DNA of 64,000 nt from an uncultured Microbulbifer sp. (GTDB lineage: Bacteria > Pseudomonadota > Gammaproteobacteria > Pseudomonadales > Cellvibrionaceae): positions 372,001-436,000 of the forward strand of contig NZ_CANNGQ010000003.1 of assembly GCF_947504145.1 (NCBI RefSeq), given 5' to 3'. Within the stretch, counting starts at the first letter, position 1. The number at the start of each line of letters is the position of its first letter. Shown one piece after another: positions 35,002 to 44,033 of the stretch. Under the pieces are notes generated by a model that saw only the letters and a program-made list of their open reading frames with translations, searched no databases and was not told the DNA's origin. The translations under genes were made by a program, and so were the position numbers.

Positions 35002-35745
35002 TTACTCATCGCCACCACTGCGGATCTCGCTACATAGATTCTGGCGGCGATCGATGTCCGGGTAGTCCAACTGAAGCTGGCTCCAGAAGTCATCAGCAAC
35101 AGCGTCCGCAGACACGCCCCCGTTCGCGCCCCCGAGAACCACCCAGCGCTCCAGGTAGGTTTGCGGTTCTTCGCGGTATTCGGCGTCAAAGCCGCGACTC
35201 TGCAACTCTTCGGCCAGCGCCTTTGCGCGCTCGATTTCAGAAAAAATTCCGAAGGATATGCCGTTTTCTAACGACCCCTTGGGGATCACATAACTATCGA
35301 TGCCAGCGGCCTGCAATTCCCGCAACTTGCGGAACGCCTGCTGTGAGGAGTTCAACGGCGCCAAGAAAACCCAGTAGCGCATCTGCCCGTGCATCTCAAT
35401 TTCCCGCAGGGCGGCCTCCACCTGCAATGCCTGCAGGCGCCGGGCAACATCCTCTCCCTGATAGGCCTCTGTAAACGGCCCCACCAGGGTGCACAGCGCC
35501 TCCGCAGAAACCGAACGGCTGCCATCAACCGGCACTTGCGGCTCGGGTGCCTCCATCTGTTTCGGCTCGGGCGCTGACGATGCCAGCTCGGCAGGGTCCA
35601 CTTCGCTGACCAGGGAGATACTTGCCGCCTCCCCCTCTTCCTGTGCCGCAGGGGTAACCCGTACGGCTGCAGGCTTGTCATTCGACAGAAACCAGGCAAA
35701 CAGACCGAGATTGGCCAACGCCAACAACATGAATATCCAACGCAT
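35002..35745 (-). CDS. SPOR-domain membrane protein
   Basis: A 247-residue protein with one N-terminal hydrophobic segment (MRWIFMLLALANLGLFAWFL), a low-complexity Pro/Glu/Ala linker to about residue 80, and a C-terminal region whose repeat of YWVFLAPLNSSQQAF...LRELQAAGIDSYVIP and GISFGIFSEIERAKALAEEL fits the SPOR fold, which binds denuded septal peptidoglycan. It is probably an inner-membrane protein with a periplasmic domain. It follows coaX in the birA-coaX unit, an order also common in Pseudomonas. Confidence 0.8.
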   Translation of the reverse strand: MRWIFMLLALANLGLFAWFLSNDKPAAVRVTPAAQEEGEAASISLVSEVDPAELASSAPEPKQMEAPEPQVPVDGSRSVSAEALCTLVGPFTEAYQGEDVARRLQALQVEAALREIEMHGQMRYWVFLAPLNSSQQAFRKLRELQAAGIDSYVIPKGSLENGISFGIFSEIERAKALAEELQSRGFDAEYREEPQTYLERWVVLGGANGGVSADAVADDFWSQLQLDYPDIDRRQNLCSEIRSGGDE

Positions 35746-35894
35746 AATTTTCAGCTAGTTGAAAGGAGACAATTGAAACGGAGTCTTTACAGCCCGACTG
35801 CAAGAGGCCCGGCCGGGAGATAGAGCGCATTCTAGCCAACTACACCACCCTTCCGGCGACTACTGGCGCACACGAATGACGAAATCTCACCGAA

Positions 35895-36677
35895 TCATGG
35901 ATTCGTCACCGCCAACCCCTCCATCACCAGGTCCTCGACAACCTCGCTGGGACGATCACACCAGGGGGCGAGCAGGCTGCCGTCGCCCCCGCAAAACAGC
36001 AACCGCGGGCGAGCAGCGCCCTCCACAGCGCATTGATGAGCCAGCGCGTCGTAAGCGCGCTCCACAGCGCCCAACACCATCAGGGGCAACCCGCGATTTA
36101 CCGCCTCTGCCGTGTTTCGCCCGGGGGAAAGAGAGATTTCCGGCTGCACCGGCGGCGCCACTTTGACCGCGTCGGTATCGCTATACAGCGCGCGGCGCAT
36201 CAACCCCAGCCCCGGCACTATGTAGCCGCCGAGGTGCTGACCATCTGCGCCCAGCAGGTCCAGAGTAACGGCGCTGCCGCAATCCACGACCAGCGCAGGG
36301 GCCGGGGCGCGACGATAGGCCGCGAGCACCGCGAGCCAGCGATCCACCCCCAGACGAGAAACATCCTGATAGGCGCAGCGCACACCACCGCACTCGGCAG
36401 TAACGCGGGCAAATTCGACACTCACGCCAAGGGCACTCCGCAGACGGGCCGCGATCGACTCGGCCACAGATACCCCAGCCACATTCGCCACCCGCACCCG
36501 CGACGGTGCGTGTTCGCTCCACGCCGCGGGCAGGGATTCCGCATCCCACCATTCGCCAGGCGCGAGCACCCCCCGGTCGGCGACTTCCGTTTCGCTATGG
36601 CCGGCCGAACTGTCCGGGACATTGATCAGTCGCCACTTGGCTCGGGTATTCCCCTGGTCCAGCTCTAGAATCTTCAC
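35895..36677 (-). CDS. coaX: Type III pantothenate kinase
   Basis: CoaX, 260 residues, phosphorylates pantothenate in the first step of coenzyme A synthesis. The ASKHA-type nucleotide motifs are present: LELDQGNTRAKWRL at the start, GVDRWLAVLAAYRR, and VVDCGSAVTLDLLG followed by GGYIVPG. I prefer the GTG at 36677, after AGGGGCAG, giving the family start (KILELDQGN). A TTG overlapping the birA stop would add 20 residues. The gene is coupled to birA. Confidence 0.92.
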   Translation of the reverse strand: MKILELDQGNTRAKWRLINVPDSSAGHSETEVADRGVLAPGEWWDAESLPAAWSEHAPSRVRVANVAGVSVAESIAARLRSALGVSVEFARVTAECGGVRCAYQDVSRLGVDRWLAVLAAYRRAPAPALVVDCGSAVTLDLLGADGQHLGGYIVPGLGLMRRALYSDTDAVKVAPPVQPEISLSPGRNTAEAVNRGLPLMVLGAVERAYDALAHQCAVEGAARPRLLFCGGDGSLLAPWCDRPSEVVEDLVMEGLAVTNP

Positions 36678-36733
36678 CTGCCCCTCTCCACTTGCCGACT
36701 CCCACCCCTCAACTGCCCGACTAACCTTGCCAC

Positions 36734-37768
36734 TCAATCGCTGTCGGCCGGGCGCAGGGACACTTCGCCACCATGAAAAACTTTCTGTGCACCATCGATT
36801 TCCAGCAGCAGAGCGCCGGTGCTATCAACGCCCCGCTCAATACCGCACCAACGCTGCTGGAAAGACCGCAGACACACCTCTGCACCGGCAAACTGGTCGA
36901 GTGCCAGCCAGGCGTCCCGCCATTCGGAAAATCCGGATTCGGGATAGGCTTCCAGCATCGGCAACAGTTCATCGAGCATCGCCGCCACCAGGGCATTGCG
37001 GGAGATACCTGGGCGCACCTCGGCGAGATCGATCCAGGGCTGCCCGATTGACTCTGCCGCGGCAGCGGGCAAGCGCATGTTCAGCCCAATGCCCACCACC
37101 ACGGCACAGCGGTCGGTAAGGTCCCCACTCAACTCCAGCAGCACGCCGGCCAGCTTGCGCCCGCGGCACCACACATCGTTGGGCCATTTCAGTCGCACAT
37201 CCGGTACATCGAACCTGGCCAGTGCCCGCGCCAGCGCCACCCCCACCGCAAGGCTCAACCCCTCCAGCAGCTGCACCCCGCCACTGAACTGCCAACCTAT
37301 GGAAATGCTGACACCGGAAGCGAACGGACTCGCCCATGCGCGGCCCCGGCGACCGCGACCCGCCGTCTGCTGCTCGGCAAGGACCACCTGCCCGTGGCCA
37401 GCGCCGGACTCGAGACTCGACAACACCCGCGCGTTGGTGGAATCCACCTGGTCAAAAATATTCAGCGCGCGCAATAGCGGGACGGTACCGGCGTCCAGCT
37501 GCTGCTGAATCGCCTCCGCACTCAGCAGATCGAGCCCACCGGCAACACGGTAACCGCGCCCTTTCACGGACTCTACCTCGAGCCCCAGCGGCTCCAGCTT
37601 TTGCAGCTGCTTCCACACCGCGGCGCGGCTGACTCCAAGCACCTCCCCCAGAGACTGGCCGGAGTGCACTTCGCCGTCGGCAAGCAATTGCAACAGAGGG
37701 CGCAGGTTTGCCAGTGACCCAGCCAGGGATTCGGACCTGGAATTTTCAGGTGTGGTACGGGAGGCCAA
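36734..37768 (-). CDS. birA: Bifunctional biotin ligase and biotin operon repressor
   Basis: BirA, 344 residues. The N-terminal winged-helix DNA-binding domain (LLADGEVHSGQSLGEVLGVS, then RAAVWKQLQKLE) is followed by the ligase domain with AEQQTAGRGRRGRAWASP (biotinyl-AMP binding) and LKWPNDVWCRGRKLAGVL. It attaches biotin to carboxyl carrier protein and can repress biotin genes. It starts at a TTG with GGAG eight bases upstream. The long N-terminal extension before the helix-turn-helix is probably disordered. Confidence 0.93.
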   Translation of the reverse strand: MASRTTPENSRSESLAGSLANLRPLLQLLADGEVHSGQSLGEVLGVSRAAVWKQLQKLEPLGLEVESVKGRGYRVAGGLDLLSAEAIQQQLDAGTVPLLRALNIFDQVDSTNARVLSSLESGAGHGQVVLAEQQTAGRGRRGRAWASPFASGVSISIGWQFSGGVQLLEGLSLAVGVALARALARFDVPDVRLKWPNDVWCRGRKLAGVLLELSGDLTDRCAVVVGIGLNMRLPAAAAESIGQPWIDLAEVRPGISRNALVAAMLDELLPMLEAYPESGFSEWRDAWLALDQFAGAEVCLRSFQQRWCGIERGVDSTGALLLEIDGAQKVFHGGEVSLRPADSD

Positions 37769-37895
37769 GATGCACTCTCCAGAAGTTCAGAAAATGAAAA
37801 CAGAAATTAAAAAGTAGCCGGAAGAACCGATCGGGAAAACGAGCCGAGTGAACGAATCGAGAGTGCTACTCAAGCGTGCCGATCGGAACAAACAC

Positions 37896-39041
37896 TCAGA
37901 CATACTGCCGATAGTAGCGGTGTCCGAGCGACGTCAGGATTTCATACCCGATGGTGCCGGCCGCCGCCCCCATAGTATCGACTGTGAAGGTAGGACCGAG
38001 CACTTCGATCAGGCCCAGCTGCTCGCGCTGCCGACCATTCAATGCCGACACATCGAATACCGTGGTGTCCATGGATACCCGGCCCAGCATCGGCACGGGA
38101 ATACGGTCTGTACCCGCAATAGCCACCCCCCGGCCGCGACCACTTTGCGCGCGCAACAGGCCGTCGGCGTAACCACCCCGGACCACCGCCAGCCAACTGC
38201 CCGCCACCGCCGTCTGGGTCGCGCCGTACCCCACGGCGCTGTCCTCAATGACCTGGCGCAACTGCAACACCGGGAGTCGTAAATTGACCACCGGGCGCAT
38301 GGGGTTGGGCTGGGTGGGCGTGGGGTTGACGCCGTAGAGCGCCGAGCCCGGGCGCACCAGATCAAAATGAAACGCTTCGCCAAGGCAGATACCTGCAGAG
38401 TTGGCCAGGCTGGCACGCACTCCCGGGCAAACCTGCCTCAACCTGTCGACCATCTCGCTAAAGGCGGTTAACTGCCGGCTATTCTGCGCATGCCCCGCTT
38501 CGTCGGCACAGGCCAGGTGCGTGAGGATCAACTGCAGGTTTGCCCGGCGCAATAACGCGGGCTGCTGAATCAGCCCGGCAAATTCCTTTGCCCCCATTCC
38601 CAGGCGCGTCATTCCCGAGTCCACTTTTAACGCCGCTGGCGCTGCGAGTGACTCGTCACCGCCCATACCGAGGGTTTGATCGCACCAATGCTGAATCTGC
38701 GCTGTGGTCACCAGCACCGGAATCAGTCCGGCCCGGGCACAGCTCGCCTCACATCCCGGGCGCACACCGGTCAACACATAAATGATCGCCTCGGCGGGCA
38801 ACAGGTTGCGCAACGCTTCACCTTCGGGCTGAGTGGCCACAAAGAAAGTTCGGCAACCCGCGGCAAACAGTGCCGGTGCGACTCGCGCTACGCCGAGACC
38901 GTAAGCGTCCGCCTTGACCACTGCGCTGCACTCACCACCCCCCTGCAGGTGTGCGCGCAGCCACCGGTAGTTTTCCACCAGGGCGCGCAAATCAATAGTG
39001 AGCAGCCCTTCGCGCTCCGATTCGGAAATTGTTACTGGCAA
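37896..39041 (-). CDS. alr: Alanine racemase
   Basis: PLP-dependent alanine racemase, 381 residues, supplies D-alanine for peptidoglycan. The PLP lysine is in VVKADAYGLGVARVA, and the second catalytic residue, a tyrosine, is in GYADGLLR. FVATQPEGEALR and VDSGMTRLGM are further family motifs. The start is a TTG (39041), 34 bases after the ABC permease stop, so it may be in the same transcript as the ABC unit. Confidence 0.93.
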   Translation of the reverse strand: MPVTISESEREGLLTIDLRALVENYRWLRAHLQGGGECSAVVKADAYGLGVARVAPALFAAGCRTFFVATQPEGEALRNLLPAEAIIYVLTGVRPGCEASCARAGLIPVLVTTAQIQHWCDQTLGMGGDESLAAPAALKVDSGMTRLGMGAKEFAGLIQQPALLRRANLQLILTHLACADEAGHAQNSRQLTAFSEMVDRLRQVCPGVRASLANSAGICLGEAFHFDLVRPGSALYGVNPTPTQPNPMRPVVNLRLPVLQLRQVIEDSAVGYGATQTAVAGSWLAVVRGGYADGLLRAQSGRGRGVAIAGTDRIPVPMLGRVSMDTTVFDVSALNGRQREQLGLIEVLGPTFTVDTMGAAAGTIGYEILTSLGHRYYRQYV

Positions 39042-39075
39042 AGTCCCGTCACTCCACAGACTCGATTGATCGCCA

Positions 39076-40266
39076 TCAACTGGCCGACAGCAGATTTTCC
39101 CGGCGCAGGGCCCGGGCGCCCGTCATCACCGCCGCAGCCACCAGGCCGAGCGTTACCAGTGAACCGGACAACATCCAGCCGGGAGACACCCAGTCGCCAA
39201 TCAACAGGCCTTTCAACCACTGCTGGTGCCCCACCAGCGGCAGTAGTTGCCAGGACTCGGCCAGTTTTACCTGGGCGATATCCAGCATCATCAGCATCAC
39301 CAGCGGGGCAATCTGGAAAATACTCAGCTGAGTCTGCGCGTCTTTGAATGAGTGAGAACGCAGCGCCAGGAGTATTTGCAATACCGCCACCAGCAGCGCC
39401 AGCGGCAACATGATCAGGCCCATGGTGATCACGCCGCTCACAGTAGTCGCACGCTGAATGCCCAGCTCGGTGAGCGGCATGATTGGCATCAATAACACCA
39501 GCGCCGTAATGGCCAGCAGTGACCCCAGCCAGCCCAGACTGGCCACCGCGACCGTCTTGGCGGTGATAATCTGCCAGCCGGCCAGGGGCTGCAACAGCAG
39601 CGGCTCCAGGCTCAGGCGCTCGCGCTCGCCGGCAGAACTGTCTACCGCGGTGGAGAGACAGGCGACAAACAGGGTCATGATCAGCAACCCCGGCACCGTG
39701 GCCAGAATCAACGCGCCGCGGCTTGAGGGAGTGCTCACATCCCGGGTTTCCACCCGCCAGGGCGACAAGGTGCGCGGCGCCACACCGCGCGCCGTGAGAC
39801 GCTGGGTAACCACCAGTTGCTGCAGAGCGCCGAGACGCTCCTGCACATCGCGCTGGGCGCGGCCACTGGTGGACTCGGAGCCGTTTACATAGAGGTATAC
39901 CTGCGGGGCGCGGAAGTCCTGATAGCGCTGGTCAAAGTCATCACTGAATTCCAGTACCACATCGTAGTCCTCAGCGAGCAACTCGCGCGGCGAACCCTCC
40001 CCCAGAGAATCCACGTCCAGGTTCGGCGACGTCAGCCGCTCGCTGATCAGCGGCGCGCGCTCGGCGCCCAGCAGCGCCACCCGGGTCACTTCCTCGCTCT
40101 GCTTTTTCACCATGAAGGTGGTACCCCCGGCCAGCATCACCGGGAACATCAGTGAAAAGCACACCGCCATGATCAGTGCACGGCGGTCCCGCCAGGCTTC
40201 CAGCAGCTCCTTGCGCAACAGCGGCGCCATCTGTTTCCAACCCTGAAAAACTGCTCGTGAACTCAC
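39076..40266 (-). CDS. ABC-2 type permease (NatB-like)
   Basis: A 396-residue membrane protein. The start is the GTG at 40266, which overlaps the stop of the ATPase gene (GTGA), so translation is coupled. One N-terminal helix (LIMAVCFSLMFPVMLAGG) precedes a large extracytoplasmic domain of about 140 residues, then five or six further hydrophobic segments. The GERERLSLEPLLLQPLAGWQ loop is a feature of NatB/ABC-2 exporters. The substrate is unknown. It pairs with the ATPase at 40263-41018. Confidence 0.85.
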   Translation of the reverse strand: MSSRAVFQGWKQMAPLLRKELLEAWRDRRALIMAVCFSLMFPVMLAGGTTFMVKKQSEEVTRVALLGAERAPLISERLTSPNLDVDSLGEGSPRELLAEDYDVVLEFSDDFDQRYQDFRAPQVYLYVNGSESTSGRAQRDVQERLGALQQLVVTQRLTARGVAPRTLSPWRVETRDVSTPSSRGALILATVPGLLIMTLFVACLSTAVDSSAGERERLSLEPLLLQPLAGWQIITAKTVAVASLGWLGSLLAITALVLLMPIMPLTELGIQRATTVSGVITMGLIMLPLALLVAVLQILLALRSHSFKDAQTQLSIFQIAPLVMLMMLDIAQVKLAESWQLLPLVGHQQWLKGLLIGDWVSPGWMLSGSLVTLGLVAAAVMTGARALRRENLLSAS

Positions 40267-41018
40267 GCCGGCTCTCCTTCTGCTTGCGCCACTGCAGGAC
40301 GCTGCCCGTAAGCCAGCGCCACAAAACTGTCTTCGAGACTGGTACAACCGGTCGCTGCGGCCAGCTGTTCCGGAGTCCCGGCCCCTACAATCTGCCCTGC
40401 CGCCATCACCAGTACCCGATCTGACAGTTCAGCCACTTCCGGCATCACGTGGCTGGAAAACAGGATGGTGGTGCCTGCGGCCCGCAGCCGCAGCAGGGTC
40501 TTGCGCAACAGGCGCACCGCGAGCACATCCAGGCCGCGAGTGGGCTCGTCGAGAATCAGGTGCCGGGGCCGATGCACCAGCGCGCGCGCCAGCGACACTT
40601 TCATGCGCTCGCCTTGGGAAAAACCTTTGGTACGGCGATTCCACAGCCCGTCCAACTCCAGCTCGTCGCGTACCGCCTGCAGGGCCTCCTGCAGTACCGC
40701 ACCGGAAAGCCCCTGCATTTCGGCGAACACCGACAAGTACTCGCGCACAGTAAGGCGCTCGTACAAGCCCTCGCGGTCACCGACCACACCCAATTGGCGG
40801 CGCACCGCCATCGGATCCGTAGCGGGGTCGGCATCCCCCACCAGTACCTGACCGGAATTCGCCTGCAGCAAGCCGCACACAATACGCAGGCAGCTGGTCT
40901 TGCCCGCGCCATTGGCGCCCAGCAACGCGGTAATGCGCCCGTCCGGCACCTCGAAACTCAGGTTGCGCAGCACCGGCTGGCCTTCAAAGGATTTGCAGAT
41001 ATTGTCGACGCGAATCAT
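40263..41018 (-). CDS. ABC transporter ATP-binding protein
   Basis: A 251-residue ATPase with Walker A (LLGANGAGKTS), the ABC signature (KGFSQGERMKVSLARAL), Walker B (HLILDEPTRGLD) and the switch histidine (ILFSSHVM). It resembles NatA/CcmA-type exporters. Its start codon overlaps the hydrolase gene stop (ATGA) and its stop overlaps the permease start, so all three proteins are co-translated. Confidence 0.92.
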   Translation of the reverse strand: MIRVDNICKSFEGQPVLRNLSFEVPDGRITALLGANGAGKTSCLRIVCGLLQANSGQVLVGDADPATDPMAVRRQLGVVGDREGLYERLTVREYLSVFAEMQGLSGAVLQEALQAVRDELELDGLWNRRTKGFSQGERMKVSLARALVHRPRHLILDEPTRGLDVLAVRLLRKTLLRLRAAGTTILFSSHVMPEVAELSDRVLVMAAGQIVGAGTPEQLAAATGCTSLEDSFVALAYGQRPAVAQAEGEPA

Positions 41019-42568
41019 CGTTGGTCACCTCCTGCAACTTCTTCCGGGGAGGGTTGTTCGTCACTGGTTTCGCCACCAGCGAGTATTGAGTCTGCCTCCG
41101 GGATGGCCAGATCTGGCATCAATGCGGGCCCAAAGGCCGCGGCAGTAAATGGCGGCCGGCGGATATCCGCCAGACAGCTGTCATCCAGCGCCGTATCCGG
41201 CTGGTCGAGAAACTGCAGAATCAGGTCAGGTACACAGCCGCGCGCGGAATTGATATGGCCGCCACCGCGCACCACCAGGTGCTGCTGATTGGGCAGGTAG
41301 GCGAGCTGCTCATCCGCATATTTTGGTGGCGTAATCGGGTCGGCGGTGCCGGAGATCAGCAGTATCGGATGATCGCGGGGCTCCGGCGTATCGTAGGGAC
41401 GGGCCGGTACCGGCCATACCTTGCAGCCCTCGACAAAGATGCGCACAAACATATCGCCGATAAAGGTATCCGCGGAGTCCCGCGCAATATCCCCGGCGTC
41501 AATGCGATTCATCTCTTCGGCACAGGCTACTGAAAGGGTCAGCCCCATGGACATGGCCCCCTCCATATCGGCAAACAATCCAAGAATCCCGGACAAAGGC
41601 GCAAAGTTGCCACGGCTCGCTTCTGTTACCGCGTAGGGCAACTGTGCCGCGGCAGCGGGATCGTAGAGCGCCGAACGCACCGCACCGGCGAGCATCCAGG
41701 TTTCCACCGGCTCTTCCACCGCGCGTCCGGTAAACGGATCGGGGAAGTTGCCCGCTTGCTCGTCGCTCCAGTTGGCCAGCAGGGTGTCCAGCTGACTGCG
41801 CCAGTCGCCAAACCCGGCGCACACCAGATCTTCACTGCAGGCCTGCTCCAGTTCTTGCAGCGCCGACTCTGCCGCTGTCGCCGCGAGGAAAACCTTGGTG
41901 TCGATCGGGGCCACGCCGTCCAGCACAAGGCTCTGCAGGGACTGCGGATACCACTGCTGGTACAGGAGTGCGGTGCGCGTGCCCCAGGATCCGCCCCACA
42001 GGGAAATGCGAGTGTGCCCCAGGGCCTGGCGCACGGTTTCCAGGTCGTCCACGGTCTGACGGCTATTAATAGTGAGTGGTCGCTGACCCGCACCGATATA
42101 GCAGACCGCCATCTGCGCGGTAAAGAGCTCAATACTGCTCGGCGTATCGGCACCCAGCCCACAGTCGAAAGCGTCGGAACGGCCGCCCCCGCGGCGGTCC
42201 ACCATCACGATGTCCCGCTCCCGGTTGAGTTTGCGCAAAGGGTTGAGCAGCCGCGCGAGATCGCTGGCCGCCTGCCCCGGACCACCGGCGAGCAGGTACA
42301 GGGGCTCGTGTTGGCCACTGTTCACCGCCGGCGCCACCAGTACCGATAACTGCACATCGCCTTCCTGGCTGACGGGCACGTGATAGCAGCGCAGAGATTG
42401 TGGCCAACCGTCGGCGTAGCAGGGTTCGCTTTCAAGCCCGGCTGACGCTCCCGGGGCGTCAGTTGCCGGGGATTCGGCAATGGCACCGACACTGAGCGCC
42501 CCGCCAATCAGTGATAGACCCAACCAGTAACGCAACCGACTGGAAATAAGAGGCTTCCTTGAGTCCAA
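41015..42568 (-). CDS. Secreted alpha/beta hydrolase, S33 peptidase-like
   Basis: A 517-residue alpha/beta hydrolase with an N-terminal signal sequence (SRLRYWLGLSLIGGALSVGA) and a TAP-like C-terminal region. The catalytic triad is readable: Ser in SLWGGSWGTRTALL, Asp in ILLISGTADPITPP and His in VVRGGGHINS. The oxyanion segment is YLLAGGPGQAAS. Likely substrates are short peptides or esters outside the membrane, but specificity cannot be read. The start is a TTG after AGGAG. It overlaps the ABC ATPase gene by 4 bases, which ties it to that exporter. Confidence 0.85.
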   Translation of the reverse strand: MDSRKPLISSRLRYWLGLSLIGGALSVGAIAESPATDAPGASAGLESEPCYADGWPQSLRCYHVPVSQEGDVQLSVLVAPAVNSGQHEPLYLLAGGPGQAASDLARLLNPLRKLNRERDIVMVDRRGGGRSDAFDCGLGADTPSSIELFTAQMAVCYIGAGQRPLTINSRQTVDDLETVRQALGHTRISLWGGSWGTRTALLYQQWYPQSLQSLVLDGVAPIDTKVFLAATAAESALQELEQACSEDLVCAGFGDWRSQLDTLLANWSDEQAGNFPDPFTGRAVEEPVETWMLAGAVRSALYDPAAAAQLPYAVTEASRGNFAPLSGILGLFADMEGAMSMGLTLSVACAEEMNRIDAGDIARDSADTFIGDMFVRIFVEGCKVWPVPARPYDTPEPRDHPILLISGTADPITPPKYADEQLAYLPNQQHLVVRGGGHINSARGCVPDLILQFLDQPDTALDDSCLADIRRPPFTAAAFGPALMPDLAIPEADSILAGGETSDEQPSPEEVAGGDQR

Positions 42569-42792
42569 TACCCACTCCTGCTTTCTGTGCTGCTTTTATA
42601 TGAATACCTGATGTGCCGACGACCCCGTGGCGCTGTCGGCAAACTCAGCCAGTCTACCGGACTTTTTCCGCTCCCGCCCACGGTTTGCCGGTGTTCCCGG
42701 CGATAGTCGTGGCACCCCGGCACGCTCGGTGGTATCGTTTGCGGTCGTTTTTATATCGAATAATTAATAGACACCGACACCCCACCGAAAAA

Positions 42793-43749
42793 ATGAGCTT
42801 TTCAGACAGAGAAAAACAACTGGTACGGGCAGCCTTTGCCTGGGGGCAGATCACGCAAAAAGAGGGCTATACCCTCTCCGATCTGGAAATCGAGAAGTCG
42901 GTGCTCTTCCGCCGCCTACTGGCTGGCCGCCCTCCCCTCGCTTTCCCGCCTCCTCTGCGCCACGGTTTCCCCTGGTACGAGGTCATCGAGGGCCGCAGCG
43001 AGCATGTGGTCAATGCTTCCGAAGCCTCGCCGGAACACAGCATCATCGCCCCCGGCAGCAAGCCGGGCGACACCTGCATTCTTATCGACGGTGCCTTCTG
43101 GCGCGTGGCGGAGACGATCCGCGAGCGCGAGGAATACCTGGTGGAATGGGGCGAGTACCCGATGCAGTGGCGACTGTGCAAGCACTGGGAAGTGAATTAC
43201 GAGATGACCCAGCAGCTGAACACCTTCCGCAAGGACAATCCGGACGCGAACGTGAATCTGGCGAGCCGCGGCGGGCAGAAAGAATACAGTGAGTTCCGGG
43301 TGGACGATGACCAGACGGTGTGGCTGTCTGAATGGCACTTGACCCGCATTGGCCTGCCGGGCTGGGTGTGGGTTGGCGTTGAAGTGGAGGCAGAGCCCTC
43401 TGTGCACGAGCTGGCGCCGCTGTGTCAGGACCAGCATGGTGCGCTGGTGCTGGGTGTGACCGGTGCCGACCGCGGTCCGGGCTGGCTGCGCATCGAAATC
43501 GCCAGTGGCGAGGCGCGCTATATCAAGCTGGGGGATGAACTCGAATACAAAACGGTAATCGCTTCCGCGGTCACTGAGTTTGACCGCCTGCTACACAGTA
43601 TCGCCGGCGACGATCTGGAAGTCATGGATCGCCGTGGGGACGACCTGTTGCGCTGCTACCGGGTGCCCATGCAACTGGCCCCCCTCGAGCATTTTGATCT
43701 CGGGGATGTAAATTACGATCTGGTGCCTGAGAACGCTTACGTCGGATAG
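42793..43749 (+). CDS. Hypothetical protein
   Basis: A 318-residue protein that I do not recognise. It is rich in Trp, Glu and Asp, has no signal sequence or membrane segment, and appears cytoplasmic. I start at the ATG at 42793 (MSFSDREKQLVRAAFAWG); an earlier frame to 42613 has a non-coding look. Internal regions (CILIDGAFWRVAETIREREE, YLVEWGEYPMQWR) suggest a mixed alpha/beta fold. It is divergent from the hydrolase gene, with a 224-base gap. A REP-like element follows it. Confidence 0.7.
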   Translation: MSFSDREKQLVRAAFAWGQITQKEGYTLSDLEIEKSVLFRRLLAGRPPLAFPPPLRHGFPWYEVIEGRSEHVVNASEASPEHSIIAPGSKPGDTCILIDGAFWRVAETIREREEYLVEWGEYPMQWRLCKHWEVNYEMTQQLNTFRKDNPDANVNLASRGGQKEYSEFRVDDDQTVWLSEWHLTRIGLPGWVWVGVEVEAEPSVHELAPLCQDQHGALVLGVTGADRGPGWLRIEIASGEARYIKLGDELEYKTVIASAVTEFDRLLHSIAGDDLEVMDRRGDDLLRCYRVPMQLAPLEHFDLGDVNYDLVPENAYVG

Positions 43750-43799
43750 TTGTACGCTCCGTAGCTTTTGGTACTTCGTAGCACTTCCAGTGGCGGCAC

Positions 43800-43900
43800 T
43801 GACGCCGGTGAAAGTTCGCGAGACACGCCGTGAACCCATCCCTGGGGGCTCTGCAAAAACATCCTGTTTTTGAAGGTCTCGCGAACTTCCCCCGGCGTCA
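43800..43900. repeat. REP-like palindromic intergenic element
   Basis: Two 25-base arms (43800-43824 and 43876-43900) are inverted copies differing at 2 positions: TGACGCCGG(T/G)G... through AGTTCGCGAGAC. The loop holds its own perfect 8-bp stem, CAAAAACA-TCC-TGTTTTTG (43854-43872). The whole 101-base unit folds into a long hairpin with an inner branch. It lies between the hypothetical gene and the convergent aldo/keto reductase gene (284-base gap), the usual setting for REP/MITE-type repeats. No other copy was seen in this window. Confidence 0.65.
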
Positions 43901-44033
43901 GTACCTGCAACTCCCCCTACGCACTTCGACCATCCTTTGTCCGGATATAGCTTACGAGGCAGATCAAATCAGACTGAAGCCTGGGTGCCGGCACCACCGG
44001 AACAGCTAGAGAAGAAATACCACTCCAGCCAAA

